From positions 6,099,001 through 6,163,000 of the forward strand of contig JAULSR010000001.1 of NCBI GenBank assembly GCA_030512295.1: a DNA stretch of 64,000 bases, written 5' to 3'. The translations under genes and the position numbers were made by a program. Source of the stretch: Bombardia bombarda. Lineage: Eukaryota > Ascomycota > Sordariomycetes > Sordariales > Lasiosphaeriaceae. Positions within the stretch are counted from its first letter, which is position 1. Every line of letters begins with the position of its first letter. Below, one piece after another: positions 11,312 to 22,498 of this stretch. The notes beneath the pieces are model-generated. The model ran no database searches, was not told the DNA's origin, and was given only the letters and a program-made list of their open reading frames with translations.

Positions 11312-11931
11312 GGCGCCGGTTATCGCTTTGCTTCCCACGGAGAACTTGATGTAGCATACATATAGTAACGTCGAATGAAGTTTATGAAGCATTGGACTTC
11401 ATTCTCGTTACAGTCGCTGTTGTGCTTTTAAATAGGTTGCTGATAGCTGCCTACATGGGTACTACCCACCCACTCAGGTACCTACCTACCTAGGTAGGTA
11501 TGTGTGATTTCATTTCGAGCGAAGCGCTGGACTAAGAGCCTCAGAGGGGGAAAGGCCAGTAAAACGACTGGACTCACCCGGCGGCAACTCAGGTCGGTGC
11601 TTCCGGCGGACTTATTATTAACTTCTTCCAAGGTTATCTACGAAGTACCTGAGTCCGCGGTACACTGCATGTCCCACACACTGACATACCGACACACCCA
11701 TACGCCTACATCTCGCGCTTTATGAAACGCTAGTACATGCAGCTTTATATGCATACGGTGTGGCTGGGAGCCTCTTTCCTCAGTCTGCTCATCTCACGCA
11801 ATTCTCAATTAAGTAAGATACCTATCTCCTAAGGAAAGCAGACTCGGGCCTCTCTGACCACGATCAACATCAGCAAGCACGAACGAACAGCGGCAATATT
11901 GACAATCCATCTCCAATTTCACAATTCGCAA
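11312..11931. promoter_or_regulatory. bidirectional promoter with an 18-bp perfect palindrome
   Basis: This segment separates the minus-strand beta-rich gene from the plus-strand ankyrin-protease gene, so both promoters must lie here and the two genes could be co-regulated. At 11483-11500 there is a perfect 18-bp palindrome, TACCTACCTAGGTAGGTA, extended on its left by a further TACC unit. Related CCTAGGTAGG strings recur elsewhere between genes. No factor can be assigned from sequence. Confidence 0.5.
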
Positions 11932-14900
11932 ATGCCGTCGTTCGAGCCCGCGTTTGGGGGTTTGACTGAAATGACTGGTTCAGGGGTCGGTGTCGCATCG
12001 CCAGATGATGACTTGCTTGTTCAAACACGTGAAGAAGACGAGGAGGAAAACGAAGAAGACAAGGGGGAATGCGAAGAAGCCGAGGAGGAAAGCGAAGAAG
12101 ACGAGGAGGAAAGCGAAGAAGGCGAGGAGGAAAACCAAGAAGACGAGATTGATGAAGACGACTCACATATTCCACCCCAGGAACTGCTAGAAAAGCTAGA
12201 TGCAGTCAGCTCAGCCCTTTCCGCCAAAGGCTTTGTTGAGGCAAACACAGCAGCACAGCAGGCATTTTTGCAGAAATTCGGCAGATATATCGCCTCCAAG
12301 CCGCCAACGAATCGGAATAACGTGCTGCACATGATGGCTGCGGATCGTTCTGCAATCCCATGGCTTATAAGGCATATTCTCAAGCACTACAGCGCAAGAA
12401 TGGATGACAAGGACAACGCAGGACGGCAACCTCTCACAGTGGCCATCCAGGTGAACAAGGAGGAATTCATCAAGGCTGTACTCGACAGCGAATACGACGA
12501 CAAAAACCTACAGTGGATCCTGGGAAGTCCCTCGTCAGACTCAGGAAACAGCATCCACGATGCAATCAAGAATGGCCTCAATCCAAAGCTCACAGTTGAT
12601 CTTATCAACAAAGTCTCTGGCGACTTGTTGAGTACCAGGGATAACCTTGGACGCACCCCGCTCCACTGCGCAGTCGAGTACGAGAGATGCTCCAAGACAC
12701 AACTGAATGTTGTAAATGCCCTCATGAGTCGAAGCGATTTGGCCCTCGACAAGAAAACGAATGCGCACCTTTCTGTATACCAACACCATATCAGCACCCG
12801 GCCAAAACAATACAGACCAGCAGCACGAAAAGCATCAGCACCCGCGCCAGCACTTAAGCCTAGAGAGCAAGCTCCTCGGCAGAGCCATGACAAAGGAATG
12901 CCAGAGAAAAAAAGACAACAGTCCATTGAGACGGAGGAGTCTTTAAAGATAGTGGGCCAGAACTACTCTGATGGCCTTCTACCTGCACAGAATCCAACCC
13001 CATATAGAGATATGAGATCATCAGGACTCAGACGCGCACTCACCTTCAAATCGTTGAGTGCCGACTGCGAGGCTGTTAGTCTCACTTGTCCTCCCTCTCC
13101 AACCTCACACAACTGCCAGGAGAGTGAATCTCGAGAGGCCATGACTACGCTGAATCCTCAGGCAAAGTCAAAAAAAGCTGCATACAGTACATCGCCAAAC
13201 TCCGGATCCAAAGGCCCTCGAAGCAGTGCTACAAAAAAGCAAGGCAAAACTGTCAAAAAGAAGTCGACAGATAGCGCTCCAGTCTATTCGGAGTATGCCG
13301 ACCAGATTGCCAGCGCCGTGAAGCTGCAATACCTACGATCCACGTTTGAGAATCGTACAGAGAGCGAGCAGAGAAGTCACGAGACTGCAATGAACTTCCT
13401 CTATGGTGACAGCCGAAGTAAGACTTGTGCAATATTACCCCGGTTCCAATACCAACGTTAGAGGATCCATGCTAACTCCGCTAAGCAAAACATATCTGCT
13501 TTGATCTTCTGCAAAAAGAGAATGTCATGAGCCTCAAGTCTCTCAAAAGCGGATCATATAGTCAGTTCGATTTTGACCATGTGCTGCAGTATGTTGCTGT
13601 CGGCCCAATTATCTTTCGCGCAGAAGGTCAGCCAGCTCTCCCAGAAAAGGGGCGCAGGGACATGGTAAAGCTTTTCAACTGGCTCAAGGACAAAAACGTC
13701 ACAAACATCATCAAAGTCATTGTAGATGATCGCAAAGGGCCGTTTCACAGTGATGAGGCCATTATCGAGGCGCTGAGCCCCTTCATCGTCGAGATTCTAG
13801 ACTGGAGCAAACCAGACCTCTGCCCCGAGACGATTCAGAAAGCATGCGCTAACGTCCGAGAGCTACATTTGTCCTGGACAGGGCTAAACGGTATGTTGTT
13901 TGCCTGGGGTGGCATTGATGGCCTGGCCAACCTGCCGTATCTTACCGACATATATATTCGCCAAACTCAGGTGAGTGGCATTTGCGCCCCGTTGCTGACC
14001 AGACACCATCTAACATAAAACCTAGGAACCGGAGCCTGAGGCATGGATATCAGAGAAACTTGACGAGTTCAATAGACGTCTGTGTAAATCGCGAGACAGG
14101 ATCATTAGCGAGCGCAGTACCAATTCCTCGAATGCTATGCCAAGATATGGTCTCCCGCTTTTCCCTGAAATAAAGGTACATCGGCCCTCGAACTCGATCA
14201 CTGACGGGGACGGGCAAATAACAGCTGGGGCGGTTTCAGAGCAGAGGAGGGGACCCGAGTTCAAAGACCACCAGTGGCTGAAAATCATGGACAGGTTCGC
14301 CGCTGGGATATTCAGCCTGTCGCCTGACGGCCTGATCAAGAAATTGAACCTGCCGGTTGAGCTTCAGCGGGATGTCCGTATCTGCCTCATCGATGACGGG
14401 GTGGACGCGGAGCATAGGAGCATCGCCGAACGCATGGATGGTGAGATGGGAAGAGCCTTTGGTGCCTACACCAAAGACGAGTACCGTGGAATGACCATGC
14501 CTTTCTATGATTCCACCACAAACCATGGCACACTGATGGCTAGCATGATGGCTAGAGTGTGTCCAAATGTCAAAATTGTCTCATATCGGCTGGACACAAG
14601 ACAAGGGGAGGACCAGAAAGTCCGCTTCACAGCAAAGAGTGCTGCTGATGTAAGTCTAGCCCTCTTCATTGCAATATGGATCGAAGCCGAAAAGCCAGCT
14701 GACAGTTCTTCTCAGGCGCTTGAACAGGCCGCTAAGCAAGACTTTGATATCATCTCCATATCATGGATCGTCAGAAAGGAGACCATTTCCGTGGAGAATA
14801 ACTTAAGAGACATATTCCGACTTGAGAACGCTTTACGATTAGCGGTCAAAGACAAGCTAGTGTTTTGTTCCGCACCTGACATGGGCGAGATCACCTCTGA

Positions 14901-15486
14901 CGAGCTGATGTCTTACTACCCGATTGGCGCCAGCATTCCAGAGCTTTTCAAAATCGGAGCGGCTAAGGCAGACAACAGACCATGGGGGCCGGCAGGCGCC
15001 CAAACCGCCGTCAACTACTTCCTGCCGGGCCACGACGTGCGTGAAAAGGAGGGCGACGAGGTGATCCTAGGTGACAGGTCTCTCATGTCAGAATCATCCA
15101 TCGCCACAGCTCTGGCGGCAGGGCTGGCGGCTCTCATGATACACGTCGTGCGAATGGCAACCATCCGCACGTACGAGCTGAACAAACAGGACTCGGCCGA
15201 GGCCAACATCCTCAAGCTCATCTCACTCAAAGCCATAAAGTCTCACGCCACCATGCGCAAAACGTTCGACAGCATGACCAAGACCAACGATAAAGAGAAG
15301 TACGTGCATACGTGGGTACACTTCAACCGGAAGGGTCATGAGCTCATGGCGGCGGGTGAGGCTATTAGAACCGAAGACGAGAAATGGAGAGTCATCTCTG
15401 AACTCGCTCGCGATATCGTCGACTCGAAGTACATGGACGAGACAAGCCATCAGCAAGTGTCAAATTTCGAGCCAATTAGAGTATGA
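11932..15486 (+). CDS. ankyrin-repeat + subtilisin-like (S8) serine protease
   Basis: Three exons, 11932-13417, 13486-13970 and 14026-15486 (1143 residues). The first ATG in the frame is at 11932; the frame is open further upstream but without an ATG. Order: acidic low-complexity run (residues about 34-75); ankyrin-like repeats about 120-270 (NNVLHMMAAD, GRTPLHCAVE); a disordered Pro/Ser/Lys linker; a conserved fungal pre-protease region about 530-670 (DWSKPDLCP, VRELHLSWTG); then the S8 domain. Triad by position: Asp780 in LIDDGVD, His824 in NHGTLMAS, Ser1015 in SESSIATALAAGLAAL, so the protease looks active although the usual GTS is ESS. There is no signal peptide, so it is predicted to be intracellular, unlike secreted nutritional subtilases. 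In fungi such proteins, for example HET-Q2 of Podospora, act in cell-death control by cleaving a partner. The divergent 10352-11311 gene is the obvious candidate partner. Confidence 0.9.
12031..12147 (+). repeat. 21-bp coding minisatellite (acidic repeat)
   Basis: Between five and six imperfect copies of a 21-bp unit (GAAGAAGNCGAGGAGGAAAGC) lie inside the first exon of the ankyrin-protease gene. Each copy encodes Glu-rich heptads such as EEDEEES or EEGEEEN. Unit length is a multiple of three, so copy-number change would keep the frame. Confidence 0.85.
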
Positions 15487-16616
15487 CGCTTGCGCCTGGT
15501 TCTAATGTCAAGTATGAGGCGCCGAGATTTCTTGTCATCAGCTTGGGAATTCGAGGGGGATCGGAGGGGTATGGTAGGTATGTAGGCTTTGGAGAACAGT
15601 ACAAGCGTTTGTGCATTTCAATTTCAACATTCATTTCGAATTGCTATAAAATAGTATCTTATCTTAGCTTGTTAGGTAGTTACATGAACTTTTTCCTTTG
15701 TAGAACAATACACAGTCTTTTGGAATATCGTTGCATTTCTGTGGAGCCTGATGTGGGATTGACATTTGACACTGCATATTGCAGTGTTGTTTACGGCTTT
15801 TGGCGGCCTGGAACAACACTGGTAACCTCACAGCAAACGGGATATTTTGACTGCGTCTTCTAATCGAAACGTTCCACTTTATTGAATTCGTCCATGGTGT
15901 CAACACTAGGTAAGGTAGAGTGGTCAATTCCTGTGCTGTTTCAGAAAGCCACGCCGAGAACCACGCCACACGAACTATATTCGACTACCTTACTAACAGT
16001 ACAGTAGCAGTGCTTTAGTTCTAGCACTTCGAGGCGCCCAATATTCAGAGTTTCGGCAATCATACCTAGCCCCAATTCAATAGCATGTCGTCCTATCGGC
16101 CGTTTTCTCGCATCCCGGACTTCGGGCAACTAATTTCTTGACTAGTTCTCACATACACAACAAATACACCTTGCTAGACCGGCATGTATGCAGAAGGACA
16201 TGCATCCCTCACAGACACCGTCTAGAGCATCTCGGCTTTCGCATGATGATCTCGCCGAGAGGAAGGGAAGCAGAAGCAGAGCCGAACCATGATGCAAAGG
16301 CCGCGCAAGCGTACATGTAGCAAGCTCCCACCAGCTGCTTCATGGCTGCATCACTTCATGTCGCCAATACCCATGAATGCAATCTTGTCTTCTTTGCTAC
16401 TTTTTCTTTTTCCTTCTTTTTCCAATAATTCTTCCAGCACTTCTGTCTACTAGAAATTGCGTTAGACAAGAGCTCCACGGCCCAGTTCTGCGCTTTGCTT
16501 GTCTGCTGTTCGGTTCTGTTCCCTCACCTGGGTCTTCCCCTTTTCTACTGCTTTGACAAATTCCTAAAACCCAAAAGAACGCAAAGACCTTGGGCGTGGA
16601 AGCGGTCTTACAGAAT
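15487..16616. other. intergenic, promoter of the second transporter
   Basis: No gene recognised. A pyrimidine-rich tract (about 16390-16440, CTTTTTCTTTTTCC-like) lies 180-230 bp before the transporter start and is typical of fungal core promoters. Confidence 0.55.
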
Positions 16617-18703
16617 ATGCCTGGCTGGGACTATGCCTTTTCTCTCACACGCGAGGCGGTCAAGGCTGCCACTCCGCCCGGGACAGTACGTCTGATAGGT
16701 AAGTACGAGACGGGGACGCACACCTTGTTCCTGCATGCTCATCTGCTGGCGGACTGACCATCACACTCATGTCATTACACACAGAGCATAGCGCCACACA
16801 ACGAAACGGCAAATACGTCGACCGCGTCGTCAAGTTTCCTACACCGACCGCCGACCCAGCAGATCCCCTGAACTGGGCACCATGGATGAAGACGGCCTGC
16901 TTGATGACCGTCTCGCTCTACGCCTTTGTGTCCAACTTTGTTTCGGCATCCCTGGCCCCGGCTCTGGTTATCTGGAACGTCGAATTCCCAGAAAGCGCGA
17001 GACCGTTCCAGGATTTGACGCAGCTCGTTGCAGTGAGCATGCCCCCACCAGCTCATGGATACGTGTAGAGCGACAACCAAAAATAGCTAACGAATACTTG
17101 CAGTTCAATGTCCTGCTCCTCGGGCTGGGCAACATGGTCTGGGTGCCCCTGGCAAATGTCTTTGGACGACGACCAATTCTGGTCCTGTCTGCCATGACAC
17201 TGTTCATCGCTAGCATATGCGGTGCCTACACGACCGTCTTCAGCCACGTCCTGGCCATCCGTGTCTTCCAGGGTATCGGCGGCTCGGTGTCAGAGACTGT
17301 TGCTCCAGCCATAGTCGGAGACATGTTCTTCGTTCATGAACGCGGCACCTGGATGGTATGTCACCCCAGCACTCGTCGAACTCGTGGCATATGAGATTGG
17401 TCTGGTCCTAACATTTGAACTCGACTCTCTGCAGGCTCTCTACACCGCCTCTCTGGTCAGCGGATCCGTTGTTGGCGGCATATCCGGCGGCTACATCGCC
17501 GTGCGCCTCGGCTGGTTCTCCATTTTCTGGGTAAGCGCAGCTCTCTCGGGGATAACTCTTCTTTGCGCTGCACTTCTGGTCCCCGAGACGCTTTATGAAC
17601 GGAAATCGCCTTGCCTGCCCGTCCACCGAGCTATTCCACGAAATTACAGATACTGGCACCGAACGACTGCTCCGTATCTGAGCCTCGGAACACTCCCATC
17701 CATGCACATGACCTTGCCATCGCGGTTCCTGGGATCCTTAGATCAAGACCTGAACATGACCTGGTATCATGACTCGTCTTCCTGTGATCTTTCCTCCGCC
17801 GATACATCATCCAGCATCGATGCGCCGCGGTTCTCCAAACAAGGCAGATCGATGCGATCGTCGCGGCGTACCACAGCCGCCACTGCACGATACCCGCCAT
17901 TTACCTACCTGCGGTCTCTCAGGTTCGGCATGTACCGGGGCAACTTGCTCTACCAGTTCATGAAGCCTTGGTTCACCCTCCGTCTGCCCTCGACGTGGAT
18001 CGTCATGCTGCAGTACGGTGGTCTCGTGGGTGGCATGGCCGTCATCTCGACCGTTGGGCCGCAGATCCTCAGCCTGCCTCCGTACCAGTGGGGGCAAAAC
18101 TCCGGTCTCCTCTTCATCGGCGCCCTGGTCGGCATCGTGCTCGGCGGGCTATATTCGAGCATGCTCGCAGACGAACGTCTGAAGCATTTTGCAAAGCACC
18201 AAGACCACGGATTTGCCGAGCCCGAGTCCCGCATCCCCATCATGCTGCCCTCTCTGGCGATCGCCACGGGCGGCCTTCTGGTGTTTGGCTTCTGCGCAGA
18301 GTACCCCGGCAAGTACCAGTGGCTCGGCCTGGAGTTCGCCTTTGGCATGATGGCGTTTGCCCTTGTCCAGGTGCCGTCTGTCTGGTTCAACTATGTAAGT
18401 GTGGTGCAATTCTCCAGTCGTCGCCTGGCACATAGGTCTAACTCGCGTCTTCTTGTGCAGCTCATCGACGCGTATGCGCAGCTCGCCAGCGACTGCTTTG
18501 TCATGACGTGCATCCTGCGCGGCGTCATACCATTTGCGTGGACCTTTTTTGTGAGCCAGTGGATCGAGCGCGACGGTTATCTCATTCCATTCGGAGGGTT
18601 CACCGTCATGATGGGTGTTTTTGCGCTGCTCATTGTTCCGTTGATCTGGACGGGCAAGCGGATGAGGATTGCCACGGCGCGTTTCGTCGTCGCGAACCAA
18701 TGA
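16617..18703 (+). CDS. MFS transporter (DHA1-like drug:H+ antiporter)
   Basis: Five exons: 16617-16698, 16785-17032, 17104-17355, 17435-18394 and 18461-18703, giving 594 residues in phase throughout. The short first exon (MPGWDYAFSLTREAVK...PPGTVRLI) matches the usual start of this subfamily, which fixes the ATG. The second exon carries DPADPLNWAPWMKTACL before helix 1. GRRPILVLSAM is the loop 2-3 motif. A long central cytosolic loop, about residues 265-350, is Ser/Arg-rich and separates the two six-helix halves. Predicted plasma-membrane exporter of small molecules; substrate unknown. It is the second efflux-type carrier bordering the receptor-protease block. Its family differs from the 980-2886 transporter, so the two are not a local duplication. 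Confidence 0.92.
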
Positions 18704-19047
18704 GGTCAAGTGTGACCGCCATTGTTGATGTTACGATGTGGAGAAACGGTCGAAGAGGATGTGGGACTGGTTGCAACAGCAGCTGTGACAGTTGACGTAA
18801 TGAGGGAACAATACAGACAAACTTAATAGATCGACGTCATAAAATGGCGAAGTGATAAGTAATGAGAATGAAGTTGCAAAGGTTGCCCAAAGACCTGCAG
18901 GGTACCTTGAATGAGGAGAGAAATTAAAAGAGATGAATGAAGTTGGCCCGACATCGCTTCAAGCTGAGGATAACTTGAAGAGACATTGGGGATCGGATGT
19001 GAGCTTCTCGAAACACGAAAAAAGGCAAAAGAGATGCAAAAGAGTAT
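18704..19047. other. intergenic
   Basis: 3' flank of the transporter and 3' flank of the minus-strand tRNA. A TTTT on the tRNA strand near 19035 is a likely Pol III terminator. Nothing else seen. Confidence 0.6.
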
Positions 19048-19140
19048 TCGGATACCGGGAGTCGAACCCGGGGATGTTGAGTGATCAGACACTTTTCTTA
19101 GAAGTGAGAGTCAACGATGTTACCGCTACACCATACCCGA
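19048..19140 (-). tRNA. tRNA-Glu (CTC) with intron
   Basis: On the minus strand the acceptor arms TCGGGTA and TATCCGA pair with one G-U. The D arm is GTGT...ACAT, the anticodon stem GTTGA/TCAAC, and the T arm carries GGTTCGACTCC. The 30-nt anticodon loop reads CT-CTC-A and then about 23 extra bases, an intron at the canonical position after base 37. Anticodon CTC decodes GAG. The T-run just 3' serves Pol III termination. Confidence 0.9.
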
Positions 19141-19920
19141 TGAAATTCGTGAATGGATTCCGATTTTGTTGAGTTTTTCACCCACAAGCAAGGTACATAT
19201 CAGAGAGGACTTTCTGTGGGGCGGACGCTTTTTTTCCAACATGTGCCGGCAGTAGCCGGCCAGCACTTCGGTGACCGGGAAGGGGCCATGATGATCAACT
19301 TACACGTTCGATGTCAAGTCTTCAAATGGAGTGTAATTCTCCCGTACGTTTCTCATACCAATTTTCCTTGAAGAAAAATGTGGTCAAACCAGATGCTATC
19401 GTACTTTTCTGCTGTTCATTTGCACGACTGATTCCAGCTGCAGTTTGAAGTGCGCGAGCATGATAGCTTGGGTGCATTACAGCTTTTACATGCCTGCTGC
19501 TAATCCCCAGCGGAAGGACAGAGCACAAACAAAACCAGCCATACTCTGCCGTCCATCAAAACCCGAAAGAAATAATAGTAGCTATCCAACGCCACCTCTT
19601 TAATCCATTTTGTCTATCAATTATAAAGTGGAACACATATATGTACAATGCATTGGTTCAAAAAGAGGTACACATCGAAGAAACGTCCCATATTAGAATA
19701 GGGGTAGGGGATCAAGCCGCCCGGGATAGATATCATACCACATAGCGGTGAGCGGGGAATCATAATGTCGAACAAGCTCAAGTCCCAAGCCCAACGCCAG
19801 GGGAAATAACAATGCCGACCATGGCAGTAGACAAAAGGAACCAATCATACACTCCTTTTTCCGGGCAGCAACAGCGGCAGCAGCACACACAAGTGACACG
19901 AGCCGAGACCCAGCCAGTCC
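19141..19920. other. intergenic
   Basis: 5' flank of the tRNA and 3' flank of the Ugo1 gene. No gene recognised. Confidence 0.6.
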
Positions 19921-21575
19921 CTAAAACTCGCCATCACCCCCACCGCCGATAACCCCAGCCGACCAGAGCCCAACCAGGCCCCACCAACTGACCTTCCACC
20001 CTCGCCAGAGACCCTGCAGCCCCTGTCCTTGCCTGTAAACCGTCTCAGCGACACCTGTCACCTGGGCTCTCCTTGCCGCGGGATGCCTGCTCTGCGATGA
20101 CTTCGTCGTAATCGGATGCGATCCCTCCTCGTTGACGATGGAGTACATAGTCCCGAAGACCCCATTGTACTTTCCAATAGGGACAATTGTCTCGAGTTGC
20201 GACTGCTCGCCTCCAAGCTTCTTACCCTTGTTGGCGGCGGCGGCCTGCGAGTCCAATGCCTTGACATATTGAGGGGAGCTGACCACCGAGGCCTGGCCTC
20301 GTCGTAGGACGGTCTCCAGCGGTAGCTTGATAAATAGAGCAATGGTCGAGGAGCAGAACTTTGCTATCGAAAAGGTCGCCGGCGATACTTCTCGGTCGAT
20401 CATGAAGCGACTCCGGAGGAGGATTGGGGTGGAGAGCGAGAAGATGGGGTGGACGAGGGAGTGGAGTACGGTGGGGAGGAAGAGGCCCGAGGGGCACAGG
20501 TAGTATGGGAGGTTGCGCAGCGTGGAGAGGGTGCGTCGCGTGCCCTGGGAGGTGGATGTGATGATGAGGCTGGAGCCGGTTAGCTTGTGCAACTTTGATG
20601 ATAGGTGTAGGTGGGCATTCTTACCGCGTGCGGACGAGATCTAGAGGCGATAAAATCAGACCCGTCACGACGGCGGCGGCGGCACCGACGAGGAGTGATG
20701 CCCACGGGTACGGTGAGACAATGTCGATCAGCCGATCCATGTCATTCCTCACGCCAATATCGGGGACATTGAAGAGGGCACTGAGAAGACTCCGTGACCA
20801 GTTCTCTAGCAACGACTGCAGGACAGAGTAGATGAAAGTTGCGTTTGTTCCCTTCCAGACGCCCCATGCGCTTTCCTTTTGCCACAGCTGGCCAATGACT
20901 TCGAGCACAGAGTTCGGAGCGCTGATGAGCAAGTGCTGGGGGGAGATTGGCTTGGCGGATGCTCGGGGTGACGGTGCCGGGCTCGGTTGCCTCTGTCTCC
21001 GAGAGCGATTGTTATAAGATGGCGTCGGGGTAGTCGGGTGGTTGGAGCTGAAGTAGTCCAGCTCATCAGGGTCCGAATCGTCCGAATCTTCGGTCTGGTA
21101 GTCTGTAAGCTTGTGCCGGGTAGAGAATGACTGCTGCTGCCACATCACATACCTCATCATACATAGAAATCTTCTGTTTTTGCTTCGTCTGACCGGCTGC
21201 CGCTGCTGCCGTTGCTGCTGCTGCTGCTGCTGCGGCCTCCAAACCCCCGAGGTCGTCCTGAGCCCTAACTTGCAGGATGGTCTTGGCCACCTCGAAGGGC
21301 TGGGCCATCATGACAGACGTGTACTTCCATATCAGCTCGTCCAGCAGGTCCTTGGTAGTCTGCACCACGGAGGGAGAGGGCTCGGCGAGGTAGTCTTTAT
21401 AGTCGATATCGGAGAAGATGTCGCGGGCCTTGGACGCGTACTTGCCCGAGGGGTTGCCCTGGGCAAATGCACGTGGGCCGGGTGTGGGAAGGGACTCGGG
21501 GGGCTCGCCGATGGAGGGAGGGATGTAGTACGGTCGGAGAGGATTGACCTCATTGTTGTGGTGGCTTGCCATCAT
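19921..21575 (-). CDS. ugo1: mitochondrial outer-membrane fusion protein Ugo1
   Basis: Ugo1 links the outer-membrane GTPase Fzo1 to inner-membrane Mgm1 in mitochondrial fusion and is a divergent member of the mitochondrial carrier family. Three exons (21575-21153, 21094-20625, 20569-19921) give 513 residues. The N-terminus is rich in Pro and Asn (NPLRPYYIPPSIGEPP). The carrier-like halves show YTSVMMAQPFEVAKTILQVRAQ and SLLVGAAAAVVTGLILSPLDLVRTR, versions of the Px[DE]xx[RK] signature, and a final IALFIKLPLETVLRRGQ. A poly-Ala run (8 + 5 residues, encoded by a GCN repeat near 21200-21235) and an acidic/Ser linker are inserted in the middle. The first intron acceptor was chosen at ..CCAG/ACC to keep the DSDDSD frame; an alternative AG nearby breaks it. 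Confidence 0.87.
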
Positions 21576-22498
21576 GTACCGGTGTATGTAGGATCATGGC
21601 CCGCAAAAGCGAGCTGTCGGTGTTCGAGGCGTCGTCCTGCTGCTGTTGTGCCGGTGCGCTACTCTTGGGATTTGCTATGTGCATTTGCTTGCAATGACGA
21701 GATTGAGGCGGAACTAATAACCACTGGCGCCTCGGCGATAAGCTCCCAAACAAAGTCTTAAGTGTCTTAGTGGGTGACTAGGTAGCCAGCTTCCAATCGC
21801 ATGAGTGGGGTGCGATAAGGGAATCTTGCCTTGCTGACCATGATTGCAGGGATAAAATTTCCTCTCCACGCCTCAACCGGCCTCAACCGTGTACCCCCTG
21901 TCCGTCGTACAATAGCTAATTGAAGTATCGTCGTCTTCACACTGTTAGTGCTGGAGTCTTTAGCGGGTGGTTCTCATCCGATAGTCTTGTGATACGCTAA
22001 CAGCCCCACCAACCATATACTCAGCCAAGCTCCATCGCGTGCGCGCATTCGAGACTCAATCGATTGAGACCAGGGACGAAAGGCTGGACCGCAGACCGAC
22101 CGCAAAAGTCGAAATATGCCCGAGCTCCGATCCGACAGGCCGGCGGGTTGAATCCATAGAAAGAGAGGCTGTCGTGTACACGTTTTCGTGATACCGCATC
22201 TATTCACGGACGAACCAACGTGCGTGACGCATTCAATTGAGTCTTGGAGCAGGGGTGTCGTGTCTGTATGTGAATGAATTCGCAACCAAAGCGCTCAAAC
22301 ATACATATAATTACGGCGGAGTAGCCCCCTCCCTCTTCTTGATATCCCTAGGTTCTCCTCCTCCTCCTCCGCCTCCGCCTCCTCCTCCTCCACGCATCTT
22401 GAGTCGCAAGTTTGTCACTCGATTTCCCCGCGTCCTTGCTTTCGACCGTCCGCGCCCATACGTAGCTGAGCCATCCTCGCAATACGGCACGCCCAAAC
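21576..22498. other. divergent promoter region with CTC/CCG microsatellite
   Basis: 5' flanks of Ugo1 (minus) and the ferredoxin gene (plus), two mitochondrial genes that share this interval. A (CTC)n/(CCG) trinucleotide tract of about 40 bp lies at 22354-22392, 110 bp before the ferredoxin start, probably in its leader. No gene seen. Confidence 0.6.

Noticed and set aside
980..18703. Secondary-metabolite cluster bounded by the two transporters
   Set aside because: No polyketide synthase, NRPS, terpene cyclase, P450 or cluster regulator occurs between them.
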